Assembly (NCBI GenBank): GCA_003228495.1
Contig: QIDY01000310.1
Span: forward strand, 1-9,627
Length of the DNA: 9,627 bases
Reading direction: 5' to 3'
Source: Nitrospirota bacterium
Lineage (GTDB): Bacteria > Nitrospirota > Nitrospiria > Nitrospirales > UBA8639
Shown one piece after another: positions 1 through 5,822 of this stretch; the first letter of the stretch is position 1; each line of letters starts with the position of its first letter. Below the pieces are notes generated by a model. The model searched no databases. It had not been told where the DNA came from and saw only the letters and a list, made by a program, of their open reading frames with translations. The translations under genes and the position numbers were made by a program.

Positions 1-66
1 TGTGATATGGATGATGAGCATCGCTGTCACCAATTCAATCGGCGGGCCGATTTATTGTTGGAATAA
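1..66 (+). CDS. C-terminal end of an OmpA/Pal-family envelope protein (partial)
   Basis: The frame starting at base 1 is open to a TAA at 64-66 and gives 21 residues ending in NRRADLLLE, preceded by an acidic and His/Cys stretch (CDMDDEHRCHQF). In OmpA/Pal C-terminal domains the chain ends with an alpha-helix carrying a conserved NRRxx (NRRVE, NRRAH, NRRAD) motif that helps bind peptidoglycan, and a Cys/acidic segment before it is common in Pal-like proteins. The gene's start and most of its domain lie outside the window, so the identity rests on this motif alone. If correct, the protein is a periplasmic peptidoglycan-binding lipoprotein or outer-membrane protein. Confidence 0.55.
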   Translation, partial: CDMDDEHRCHQFNRRADLLLE

Positions 67-100
67 ATTTCTTCCTGCCACAAATAAAATCTACACCGTG

Positions 101-126
101 CAAAGAAGGCCCTTCTTGCTTTCTCA
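101..126 (+). terminator. Possible intrinsic terminator after the OmpA/Pal-like gene
   Basis: AAGAAGG (103-109) and CCTTCTT (111-117) are perfect inverted copies around one C. A flanking GC pair extends the stem with one bulged A. The stem is followed by TTTCTC, a poor U-tract. It lies about 35 bases after the upstream stop codon, where a terminator is expected. The short loop and weak T-run keep confidence low. Confidence 0.35.
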
Positions 127-540
127 CTCTGTGCTCCTCCCTTTTCACTTCAGGCCCACCCTAACCCCGATTGCTTATCTCTGACAGCCATCTAGAGAAT
201 GGTAATCGACGGCATTACGCCTCAAGGTATCCATAGGAAAAATGGTTCGTGATGTCGTCATTTCTCACGCCGGTGTCTGCTAATTTTATCGAGTCCCCTG
301 TGTCCTCCCAGATTGGTCTCCGACGAGATAGTCATCTTTCATGCTCAATTTTGATCTATCCCTGTAAGGGAACCCCCCTATGGTTGTCCTAGTTCACTGT
401 GAAACCATCACGAAACGTTCTCCCCACTCCTTTTTTCAATTCTTTGATGAAGCTACGGACATCCGTTCAGCCACCCCTCATTTTTTGAGAGATCTATAAT
501 CAATCTTCATCATGCAAACTTTTGTGGAATCATGGAATAA
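127..540. other. Gene-free intergenic stretch
   Basis: No reading frame of convincing length or composition was found on either strand, and I do not recognise an RNA gene. One structured spot is visible: ATGGTT (380-385) pairs with AACCAT (403-408) and encloses TTCAC-T-GTGAA (393-403), with which it overlaps. This could be a hairpin or an operator-like dyad. The rest looks like long untranslated or decayed sequence in front of the metalloregulator gene. Confidence 0.5.
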
Positions 541-570
541 TTGACTAATGTTATTGTATTATGCTATTTG
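541..570 (+). promoter_or_regulatory. Candidate sigma-70-type promoter of the Fur/Zur-like gene
   Basis: TTGACT (541-546) matches the -35 consensus at five of six bases. After 18 bases comes TATTTG (565-570), preceded by TGC (562-564) as an extended -10. The -10 match is only moderate. It is the best promoter-like pair upstream of the regulator, and the TTGCAATA repeats overlap its -10 and likely start site, which would suit autorepression. Confidence 0.35.
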
Positions 571-625
571 CAATAGACTTGCAATAATGTCCCTGCCTGC
601 GTTACTCTCTGTAACACTGCAATAG
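564..625 (+). promoter_or_regulatory. Repeat cluster, candidate operator of the Fur/Zur-like regulator
   Basis: TTGCAATA occurs at 568-575 and 579-586, 11 bases apart (about one helical turn), and TGCAATA recurs at 618-624. The first copy lies in a dyad, CTATT-TGC-AATAG (564-576). TTATTG (551-556) and CAATAA (582-587) form an outer dyad. A separate dyad, GTTAC-TCTCT-GTAAC, lies at 601-615. Such a cluster directly in front of a Fur-family gene suggests autoregulation. The sequence does not match the classical E. coli Fur box, so the specificity is unknown. Confidence 0.45.
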
Positions 626-635
626 GTATATTGAT

Positions 636-1058
636 ATGTTGGAGACCGCTATTCGAAAGGGGCTACGGGAGACCGGTCGTAGGATGACTCGTACCCGAAA
701 AGCTGTATTGGCTCTCCTAGAACGCACCCATGAGCCGTTGAGTGCTTCCGAAATTTTTGCACAATTACAGCAAGCCCAGGTTGCGATTGATTTAGTCACT
801 GTCTATCGGACAGTGAATGTATTGAAGGAATTGGGCCTTGTGCTTCAGTTGGATCTTTTTCAAGAAGGACAATCCCGATATGAGCTGAAAGAAGGTCGGA
901 AGCATCATCATCATATTCGGTGTCAAATTTGTGGACGAATTGTCGATTTGTTGCTGTGCCCGTTAAAGAAACTGACCAAATTGATCGAAGAACGGACCCA
1001 GTTTGTCGTAGATGACCATACTTTAGAGTTCACCGGGTTTTGTCCTAAGTGTCAATAA
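636..1058 (+). CDS. Fur-family metal-responsive transcriptional repressor, Zur-like
   Basis: This 140-residue protein is the usual length for Fur/Zur/PerR regulators, cytoplasmic dimers that bind DNA when loaded with metal or, in PerR, in response to peroxide. An N-terminal winged helix (about 15-82) contains TRTRKAVLALLER and the recognition-helix signature VTVYRTVNVL. The C-terminal part has the metal and dimer region: HHHH (90-93), CQIC (96-99), H128 in the DDHTLEF segment, and a second CxxC (C136, C139). The two CxxC pairs form the structural zinc site of the family. At the position of E. coli Fur Asp89 there is a His within the HHHH run, a pattern I associate more with Zur than Fur. The exact metal is an inference. 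A start at 684 (M17) is possible, but 636 gives the normal N-terminal length. No strong ribosome site is visible. The MerC-domain gene follows after 19 bases. Confidence 0.88.
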   Translation: MLETAIRKGLRETGRRMTRTRKAVLALLERTHEPLSASEIFAQLQQAQVAIDLVTVYRTVNVLKELGLVLQLDLFQEGQSRYELKEGRKHHHHIRCQICGRIVDLLLCPLKKLTKLIEERTQFVVDDHTLEFTGFCPKCQ

Positions 1059-1077
1059 TCGATGAAAGTCAGATGAA

Positions 1078-1560
1078 ATGAGCACGTTTGGTCCCAAACT
1101 ATCTAAAGCTGGATCTATTGCCTCTCTCATTTGTGCTGTGCATTGTGCGGTGACCCCTTTGGCGTTGCTGGCGCTCCCTGTTATTGCGGCCCATTCATGG
1201 GATGGCTTGGACGGTATTTTAGGAGCCTTTTGGGCAGACACGACCGAGTGGGTTTTTATAGCTGTTATTGCCCTATTAGCGGGGTTTGGCTTATTAGCCA
1301 CGTACCCTCGTCATCGTGATATCCGCCCGGCGATTTTGACGGTTTTAGGGCTTTTTGTTTTGGCTGTTTCTCATCTCTGGATAGAGGCGGGGAGTGGAAA
1401 GGAAATTTTCCTTGATGTCCTTGGAGCGTCTTTAATCGCCTGGGCAGGTTTTTGGAATCGCGGCCTTTGCCATCGTTTGGGCTGTCATACTCATGAACAT
1501 GCCCACGATCCAGCATCTTCTAAGATAGCACCCATGCCCGATCTATCTTCGCATACCTAA
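1078..1560 (+). CDS. MerC-domain inner-membrane protein
   Basis: The 160 residues form about four hydrophobic segments (near 15-37, 57-76, 85-102 and 109-126) with a cytosolic-type tail. Two metal-ligand clusters match the MerC family: C19, H22 and C23 in the first segment (CAVHCAVTP), and C131 and C136 after the last. The latter is followed by H137, H139, H141 and H143, a His-rich tail (CHTHEHAH). MerC proteins of mercury operons move Hg(II) across the inner membrane. Chromosomal MerC-domain proteins next to Fur/Zur regulators, with no merA or merT nearby, more likely handle zinc or another thiophilic metal, though this has little direct proof. The gene starts 19 bases after the regulator's stop, so co-transcription is likely. 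The ribosome site is weak (GATGA just upstream). Confidence 0.8.
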   Translation: MSTFGPKLSKAGSIASLICAVHCAVTPLALLALPVIAAHSWDGLDGILGAFWADTTEWVFIAVIALLAGFGLLATYPRHRDIRPAILTVLGLFVLAVSHLWIEAGSGKEIFLDVLGASLIAWAGFWNRGLCHRLGCHTHEHAHDPASSKIAPMPDLSSHT

Positions 1561-1600
1561 TCCTTTGATTTGTTTTTAGTGAAATTTCCGTTTAGCTGAG

Positions 1601-1654
1601 TCCGAAATTTTTAAGGTTTCTGTGGTTTGAAAAGCAAAAGTTTTCAATTTCGGA
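1601..1654. repeat. Nested inverted repeats downstream of the MerC-domain gene
   Basis: TCCGAAATT (1601-1609) and AATTTCGGA (1646-1654) are perfect 9-base inverted copies. Inside them, TTGAAAA (1627-1633) and TTTTCAA (1641-1647) form a second stem around a 7-base loop. The two stems share bases 1646-1647, so they would compete slightly. No good T-run follows on either strand, so this is not clearly a terminator. Confidence 0.4.
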
Positions 1655-1698
1655 AAAAAACAACGCGTCCCTAAAAATTAGAAGATAAGAAAACTCTC

Positions 1699-1723
1699 TC
1701 CTTTTTCAAGAAAAAAGGGTTTT
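1699..1723 (+). terminator. Candidate intrinsic terminator of the regulator-MerC operon
   Basis: CCTTTTT (1700-1706) and AAAAAGG (1712-1718) form a 7-bp stem with the loop CAAGA, followed by GTTTT. The stem is A/T-rich and the T-run short, so termination may be weak. Its place between convergent genes supports the reading. Confidence 0.45.
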
Positions 1724-1735
1724 AACTGATTGGAG

Positions 1736-1770
1736 AAAAAAAACAGCAGATGTTCTTCGAAGAGGGTCTG
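1736..1770 (-). terminator. Candidate intrinsic terminator of the DAHP synthase gene
   Basis: Read on the minus strand, CAGA and TCTG (1767-1770 and 1747-1750) enclose the 10-base palindrome TCTTCGAAGA (1754-1763). The run of eight T residues (A at 1736-1743 on the plus strand) follows shortly after. The stem is imperfect, with a 3x3 internal loop, but the T8 tract 20 to 50 bases past the stop codon is typical of a terminator. Confidence 0.45.
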
Positions 1771-1786
1771 TCAAGAGATTCTATGA

Positions 1787-2863
1787 TTATCCGGATACGG
1801 CCATTTTGTTCGTAGATTTATCCAAGGTCTCCGCCAATTCATCAAGGAGATGTTCAGTGTCTTCCCATCCGATGCAAGCATCGGTAATAGATACTCCCCA
1901 TTCCAACGGTTTTCCGGCTTCCCATTTCTGGTTGCCAGGCTTGAGGTTGCTTTCGATCAAAAGGCCCATAATGGCTGTTTGTCCTTCGGTGAATTGATTG
2001 ACTACGGATCGGGCTACTGGAACTTGGCGTGTGTGATCTTTTTCCGAATTGCCATGGGAACAGTCGACCATAATTGGACGCCGAATATCTTCTTTGGCGA
2101 GACGACGAACAGCTTCGGAAATGTCTTCCGGATTATAATTGACACGTCCGCCTCCACCCCGAAGAACCAGGTGTCGATCAAGATTTCCATTGGTCTTAAT
2201 AATGGAGGTAAGGCCTTCGGCGTTTATCCCTATGAAGCTCTGGGGATGTCGCGCGGCAATCATGGCATTGAAGGCAACTTGGAGGCCCCCGTCAGTCCCA
2301 TTTTTTAACCCCACGGGCATAGAGAGGCCGCTTGCCATTTCCCGATGTGTTTGGCTTTCGGTTGTGCGTGCGCCGATAGCAGACCAGCTAATCAAATCTG
2401 AAATATATTGAGGGGTGACGGGATCAAGAAATTCAGTCGCACAGGGAAGGCCCAGATGATTAATTTTCAGTAAGATGGAACGGGCCAGTTCGAACCCTCC
2501 ACCGATATCACAGGATCCATCCAGCTTGGGATCGTTAATGAGGCCTTTCCAGCCAACTGTGGTTCTGGGTTTTTCAAAATACGTTCGTGATAGGACCAGA
2601 AGATGATCACGGACGCGATCAGCCACATGCTTGAGTTGTTCAGCATATTGAATGGCCGCTTCAGGATCATGAATGGAGCAGGGACCGATGATGACGGCAA
2701 GACGATGATTATCCTGACCATGAAGAATATCTCGGATAGCTTGTCGTGCTTGCAATATCATCTGACCTGTTTCATATGGTAAAGGGAGTTTTTCCTGCAT
2801 GTGTTTCGGAGCAGGTAGTGGGGCAATGTCAATAATGTTTTGATTGTTAATGCGCTCGGCCAT
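1787..2863 (-). CDS. aroG: 3-deoxy-7-phosphoheptulonate (DAHP) synthase, class I AroG type
   Basis: This cytosolic enzyme joins phosphoenolpyruvate and erythrose 4-phosphate, the first step of the shikimate pathway to aromatic amino acids. The 358 residues match the 350-residue E. coli AroG/AroF/AroH family end to end as a TIM barrel. All four metal ligands are present: C62 (GPCSIHDP), H270 (DCSHGNS), E304 (GLLIES) and D328 (SITDACIGW). Substrate-binding signatures are also there: SRTYFEKPRTT (92-102), ARTTESQTHR (165-174) and VGLKNGTDGG (184-193). S181 sits where AroG has Ser180, linked to feedback inhibition, so allosteric control by an aromatic amino acid is plausible; which isozyme it is cannot be told. 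The start at 2863 has a good ribosome site, AAGGA, eight bases upstream. It stands alone, convergent with the MerC operon. The symbol follows the E. coli family name only. Confidence 0.96.
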   Translation of the reverse strand: MAERINNQNIIDIAPLPAPKHMQEKLPLPYETGQMILQARQAIRDILHGQDNHRLAVIIGPCSIHDPEAAIQYAEQLKHVADRVRDHLLVLSRTYFEKPRTTVGWKGLINDPKLDGSCDIGGGFELARSILLKINHLGLPCATEFLDPVTPQYISDLISWSAIGARTTESQTHREMASGLSMPVGLKNGTDGGLQVAFNAMIAARHPQSFIGINAEGLTSIIKTNGNLDRHLVLRGGGGRVNYNPEDISEAVRRLAKEDIRRPIMVDCSHGNSEKDHTRQVPVARSVVNQFTEGQTAIMGLLIESNLKPGNQKWEAGKPLEWGVSITDACIGWEDTEHLLDELAETLDKSTNKMAVSG

Positions 2864-2896
2864 GAGATAGATCCTTGGTAAAAATAAAAGCCAATG

Positions 2897-2927
2897 CTTA
2901 TAAAACTACGGTGAGAGGAAAATGCAA
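2897..2927 (-). promoter_or_regulatory. Candidate promoter of the DAHP synthase gene
   Basis: On the minus strand TTGCAT (2922-2927) is followed after 19 bases by TATAAG (2897-2902), a five-of-six match to the -10 consensus. The spacing is slightly long. It lies 34 bases before the start codon, leaving room for the ribosome site, and no better pair is seen in this gap. Confidence 0.4.
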
Positions 2928-3156
2928 AAAATTAGGGGAAATTGCAGTTATTGTAATCAGAAGCTCCATAATCAGGCAACTGGCACTTCTTGATTGTTCC
3001 TAAATGGGTGAAAACGGTGCCATATTGTCATGTTTGCCGGAGAAAAGAAAAAGGTAGAATTGGCGAGTTGGAATGGAAGGTATACTGCAGGAAATTTTGT
3101 AAGAGGCAATAGACAAATTACCAATAATGAAATGCTTGCGATGTGCTCTAGCCAGG

Positions 3157-3170
3157 CAGCCTTTAGGCTG
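3157..3170. repeat. Short hairpin at the end of the displaced PilZ tail
   Basis: CAGCCTTTAGGCTG gives arms CAGCC and GGCTG around TTTA. It overlaps the TAA codon (3163-3165, minus) that ends the displaced PilZ tail. No T-run follows, so it is not a standard intrinsic terminator. Confidence 0.3.
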
Positions 3171-3288
3171 TGGTATTGACGAGATGGGCTTGTTGGGACC
3201 CATACCATTGGAGAATATCCCGTTTGGGAATATCTTGGTCGGATTCAAACAGAAATTTGATGCCTATCACGAGTTCTCCATTCGATCG
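3163..3288 (-). pseudogene. Displaced C-terminal part of the PilZ protein (+1 frame)
   Basis: One base forward of the main PilZ frame, the minus strand reads NGELVIGIKFLF, then ESDQDIPKRDILQWYGSQQ, then AHLVNTTA and TAA at 3163-3165. A PilZ barrel normally ends with a strand such as GxxxVGIxF followed by a short helix. That is exactly what this frame supplies and what the main frame lacks after IEW (residues 175-177). The join must fall around 3271-3289. No start codon or ribosome site serves this segment alone, so it reads as the rest of the same gene, moved by a one-base indel, a sequencing error or, less likely, programmed frameshifting. The boundary at 3288 is approximate. Confidence 0.65.
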
Positions 3289-3808
3289 ATGCATGAAATT
3301 TTGAATGGTAATGGAAATCTGGCAAGCGGCAGCTTAGGTAAAGATGTAAGGCCGAGACTTTGGGCCAGGCCGAAGGGTCGATACTGAATTGACATCCGGT
3401 TGGTGAGAGGTCGCTCAATTGCACCGGAAGAACCGCAAGAATATGCCTCTGTCGGCTAAGAGGACGTACGGTTCCAGAGATGTCTACTGACAAACGGGGA
3501 AAGGAGCGGGGAATTTGCCGTGTGATATTTGGAGGCGCTTTTAAGCGAATAGCTGGAGGAAAGGTGAGAGTTTCTTGAATTACTGTTTCAAATTCATAAA
3601 TCTCTCCGTCAATAAATGAGCGACATTTGCATGGCAACCCTATGGCAAATAAATCAAGAGCTTGATCCTTGGGAATGGCGCAGAGCAGAGAATGATCTGC
3701 ACCTAACCCCAGTAGGGAGGATCTGAGTAACACCTTTTCTGGGCTGGAGGCAATGGTTAACCAAAGAACATTTGAACCTATAGGGAAGTATTGAGATGCC
3801 GTACTCAT
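3245..3808 (-). CDS. PilZ-domain c-di-GMP-binding protein, YcgR-like, frameshifted near its C-terminus
   Basis: PilZ domains bind the second messenger c-di-GMP. YcgR-type proteins then act on the flagellar motor or other surface functions. The 187 residues split into an N-terminal YcgR-like beta domain (about 5-92) and a PilZ domain from about 95. Both c-di-GMP motifs are intact: RQIPR (97-101, the RxxxR motif) and DLSPTG (133-138, the D/NxSxxG motif). After FHASIEW (171-177) the frame gives RTRDRHQISV and stops, which is unlike a PilZ end. The expected ending is in the +1 frame down to 3163. The full product would be about 214 residues, closer to the family. The start at 3808 has only a weak purine-rich site (GAGAAGAG). 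flgM lies upstream on the same strand, consistent with motility control. Confidence 0.78.
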   Translation of the reverse strand: MSTASQYFPIGSNVLWLTIASSPEKVLLRSSLLGLGADHSLLCAIPKDQALDLFAIGLPCKCRSFIDGEIYEFETVIQETLTFPPAIRLKAPPNITRQIPRSFPRLSVDISGTVRPLSRQRHILAVLPVQLSDLSPTGCQFSIDPSAWPKVSALHLYLSCRLPDFHYHSKFHASIEWRTRDRHQISV

Positions 3809-4054
3809 TGTTCTCTTCTCGGTTGTTGCGCATCATGTTACAAGGCGAAAATGGAAGAAGCAAGAGTGTGCAAAAGGAATGAGGATGAACATCCAAGGAT
3901 ATACAAGAACAACAACGAAATTCTAGAGGGATGGTAATGTGTTAGAGCGGATTAAACTGGGGAATTCTAATCGAAAAAAACAAGAAAGATACCGGAAGAT
4001 GTTTCCAGCAAAAGATATCTTGCTTTCTCTTATCCTTGACTTTCCTCAAGACGG
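3809..4054. other. Intergenic gap between flgM and the PilZ gene
   Basis: This 246-base gap holds the candidate flgM terminator and presumably a promoter for the PilZ gene. I see no clear -35/-10 pair and no sigma-28 consensus. No reading frame here looks coding. Confidence 0.4.
3974..4021 (-). terminator. Candidate intrinsic terminator of flgM
   Basis: On the minus strand AAGATA (4016-4021) pairs with TATCTT (3986-3991). An inner stem GGAA/TTCC (4003-4006 and 3994-3997) is nested within. The sequence then runs TCTTG into seven T residues (A at 3974-3980 on the plus strand). It begins about 35 bases past the flgM stop. The stem is not compact, so strength is uncertain. Confidence 0.4.
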
Positions 4055-4375
4055 TTAGGATGGTGAGTCTGAGGGATTGCCCGAGAGTTCTTGAATAAGT
4101 TTGTCTGCTAGATCTTCGGAAGAAACGATGTAAGTTCCTTTTTGCAGTGCTGTTTGAATCTGCGCGATTCGTTCCTGTCGGATATCCGGAAGGTTACTCA
4201 GGACTTTTGTGTATTGATTGATTTCTTTCCCGGCCTGGGAAATGGATACTGATTCCAATTCTTGAGGAGGAGCCTGATATTCAATAATGCCCTTTTGTTT
4301 TGCTGAATCCTGGAGTTGTTCCTTGGAAAGAGAAGACTGAACAGCGTGAGAAGGTGTTGATGAAAGAGGTTCCAT
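4055..4375 (-). CDS. flgM: Anti-sigma-28 factor FlgM
   Basis: FlgM holds the flagellar sigma factor FliA (sigma-28) inactive until the hook-basal body is complete, and is then exported through the flagellar secretion system. The 106 residues are the usual size. The N-terminal part is polar and likely disordered. The family signature starts with LESVSISQAGKEI (40-52; the usual form is D/ExVxLSxxA). It continues with NLPDIRQERIAQIQTALQKG (61-80), then TYIVSSEDLADKLIQELS, which matches PDxRxEKVxxLkxAIxxGxYxVdxxxIAxKLl. This C-terminal half is the sigma-binding region. A good ribosome site (AGGGA) lies eight bases before the start. Other flagellar genes are not in the window, so this is a detached flgM next to a PilZ gene. 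No clear sigma-28 promoter was seen. Confidence 0.88.
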   Translation of the reverse strand: MEPLSSTPSHAVQSSLSKEQLQDSAKQKGIIEYQAPPQELESVSISQAGKEINQYTKVLSNLPDIRQERIAQIQTALQKGTYIVSSEDLADKLIQELSGNPSDSPS

Positions 4376-4604
4376 GAGATAAGTCCCTGTTACGAATCTG
4401 AAAAGGAATCATAAGAAAAATGAATGAAAAAATCAAACACATGTTGGCTGGCTGTTTTTCTCACGAGCAGGAAGATCTTTAAACTTGATGATGTTAGGGG
4501 ACCTCACGAAATACCCAGTACAATTGCATCGGTTATTTTGTGAAGGACCCATAGGTCCTGTGTTCAGTGTGGCGCATCTCTGACCGGAGGGACGAGGCCA
4601 AAAT
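4376..4604. other. Divergent intergenic region between flgM and the flavoprotein gene
   Basis: Promoters for both flanking genes must lie here, unless flgM is read from farther away. No convincing -35/-10 pair is seen on either strand. The only strong structure is the AGGACC/GGTCCT palindrome listed separately. Confidence 0.4.
4544..4559. promoter_or_regulatory. Perfect 16-base dyad upstream of the flavoprotein gene
   Basis: AGGACC and GGTCCT are exact inverted copies around CATA, centred 53 bases before the ATG at 4605. There is no T-run on either side, so it is unlikely to be a terminator. It could be a repressor or activator operator, or a hairpin in the leader RNA of the flavoprotein gene. 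Confidence 0.4.
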
Positions 4605-5504
4605 ATGGAATATGTCGTGTCGGCTCGTATTGCACAACTTCAGGTGGTTGATCCTGGGGAGATTCGGCGTGTGCAATTAGCATTGCCCGATTGTGTGGAG
4701 ATTGGGGGAGCGCGGTATCCTCTGCACGATACTATGCGACCGGGTACGGCTTTTTTGACTAAACCCTGGGGCATGAGGACGGATAAGTATCGGCGGCGAA
4801 TGTATACCAGGTCGAATTCGTCGTGGAATGAACCCGGTTTACTCGAGACGTTTATTAATCATACTCATCGACCACAAGCGGACACGTCCGTATGGTGGCA
4901 ATCGGAAGTGGCTGATCATTGGGAAGAAACGGGGAAGACTCTTGATATACGTGTGATGGTCGATGACAATCGAGGCGTGGCGACTGTATATGAAAATACG
5001 ATGGTGTGCAAGAACTTGAATCTTCGTTTAGAGCCTGATGGAGATTGGGAAGAACGTCGATTTGTGTGTGTGGCTTTTGGAACTGGCATTACCCCGTTCC
5101 TTTCATATATTCGTTACATGGTGCATCATCATTGGGACCAAAGAGGCAAAGAACGTGGTAGGCATATGACCCTGATTGCCAGTGTGCGTCATGAAAGGCA
5201 ATTGATGCTGCATCAAGATTTGCTGGGGATAGCACAACAGTTCCCACAGCATTTTCAATATGTACCAGTGTTAACTCGATCATGGCCGAACGACTGGCCG
5301 TCTCTTAAGGGCCGCATCATGCAGCTCAATGCTTTGTCATCCGGAGAAGAACACGTTGACCTGACCCCACTGCTTGAACGTGTTCCGGATCTCTCGCAAT
5401 CCGATCTACGAATATGTGGAAGTGTAGCTGCCTGTCGTCAATTGATACAAGGCCTAAGAGAACAGCATATTTGTCCTAGGACTGTACGGACAGAATCATG
5501 GTAG
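4605..5504 (+). CDS. Ferredoxin-NADP reductase-like FAD/NAD(P)-binding oxidoreductase, divergent
   Basis: Enzymes of this fold pass electrons between NAD(P)H and ferredoxin, flavodoxin or another partner through FAD. The 299-residue protein has the two-domain plan. An FAD-binding barrel includes RMYTRSNS (65-72), equivalent to the RxYSxxS flavin motif. The nucleotide domain includes FGTGITPFLSY (158-168, usual form GTGIAPF), ASVRHERQL (192-200), YVPVLTR (219-225) and LRICGS (268-273, usual form xYxCGP). The chain ends in VRTESW, comparable to the aromatic tail of bacterial FPR-type reductases (VEKYW, HYW) that stacks on the flavin. The second FAD pyrophosphate motif (GxxS after RxYS) is not recognisable; residues 74-135 are unusual and rich in Trp and His. 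No iron-sulfur cysteine set is present. A ribosome site, GAGG, lies seven bases before the ATG. It is a single gene; the electron partner is unknown. Confidence 0.72.
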   Translation: MEYVVSARIAQLQVVDPGEIRRVQLALPDCVEIGGARYPLHDTMRPGTAFLTKPWGMRTDKYRRRMYTRSNSSWNEPGLLETFINHTHRPQADTSVWWQSEVADHWEETGKTLDIRVMVDDNRGVATVYENTMVCKNLNLRLEPDGDWEERRFVCVAFGTGITPFLSYIRYMVHHHWDQRGKERGRHMTLIASVRHERQLMLHQDLLGIAQQFPQHFQYVPVLTRSWPNDWPSLKGRIMQLNALSSGEEHVDLTPLLERVPDLSQSDLRICGSVAACRQLIQGLREQHICPRTVRTESW

Positions 5505-5537
5505 TGGAACAGAGAAATGGCTAAGCTAGGCGGGTCT

Positions 5538-5822
5538 TTATCGAAGGGATGGTCGTGTGATCGATTCGGGAATGGAGACATTGGGACGTTTGAGTAAGCG
5601 GATGACGGGTCGTCCTAAAAAGGTATGATGGCCACAAATCAAGCAATGTAAGCTGAGGGTGACCAGCAGTTCTTGCTCTAATTGCTCTAAATTGACCGTA
5701 CGAGACCCACAACGCGAACATCTGGGGTGTTTATCGACTTGAGCAGATTTCGGCGTGGTCCTCTTCACCGCCTTTTTGCGCGTTCGTTTTTGTTTTACGG
5801 GAGTTTTAGGCAGCTGTTTCAT
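5538..5822 (-). CDS. Small basic zinc-ribbon protein of unknown function
   Basis: The 94 residues start with a strongly basic stretch (about 3-32, many K, R and T) typical of nucleic-acid contact or disorder. A four-cysteine zinc ribbon follows: CSRC (35-38) and CLIC (60-63), each followed by G (CSRCGS and CLICGHHTF). The tail is about 30 residues with FLGRPVIRLLKRP. The Cys spacing suits a structural zinc knuckle pair. No enzyme motif is present. It could bind RNA or DNA or be a small accessory factor; I do not recognise the family. A good ribosome site (AAGGA, seven bases upstream) supports the ATG at 5822. It converges with the flavoprotein gene, leaving 33 bases between stop codons and no clear terminator. 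Confidence 0.72.
   Translation of the reverse strand: MKQLPKTPVKQKRTRKKAVKRTTPKSAQVDKHPRCSRCGSRTVNLEQLEQELLVTLSLHCLICGHHTFLGRPVIRLLKRPNVSIPESITRPSLR

Noticed and set aside
37..52. AATCGGC-GG-GCCGATT palindrome as a terminator
   Set aside because: It coincides exactly with the NRRAD codons of the partial OmpA/Pal-like gene and precedes its stop codon. A better candidate hairpin lies at 101-126.
2..184. Plus-strand open frame of 60 codons from a GTG
   Set aside because: It overlaps the coding end in frame 1 (NRRAD motif), and its product has no family-like features.
3212..3235. GAATATCCC/GGGAATATC imperfect dyad as an operator
   Set aside because: It lies inside the displaced PilZ coding tail (DIPKRDI), where two similar codon runs create the symmetry.
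3000..3248. Minus-strand open frames at 3000-3248 and 2972-3208
   Set aside because: Both overlap the displaced PilZ tail in other frames, start at TTG or without a ribosome site, and have non-protein-like composition.
3127..3387. Plus-strand open frame of 86 codons
   Set aside because: It is antisense to the PilZ gene end and has no ribosome site; the minus-strand reading is explained by a domain.
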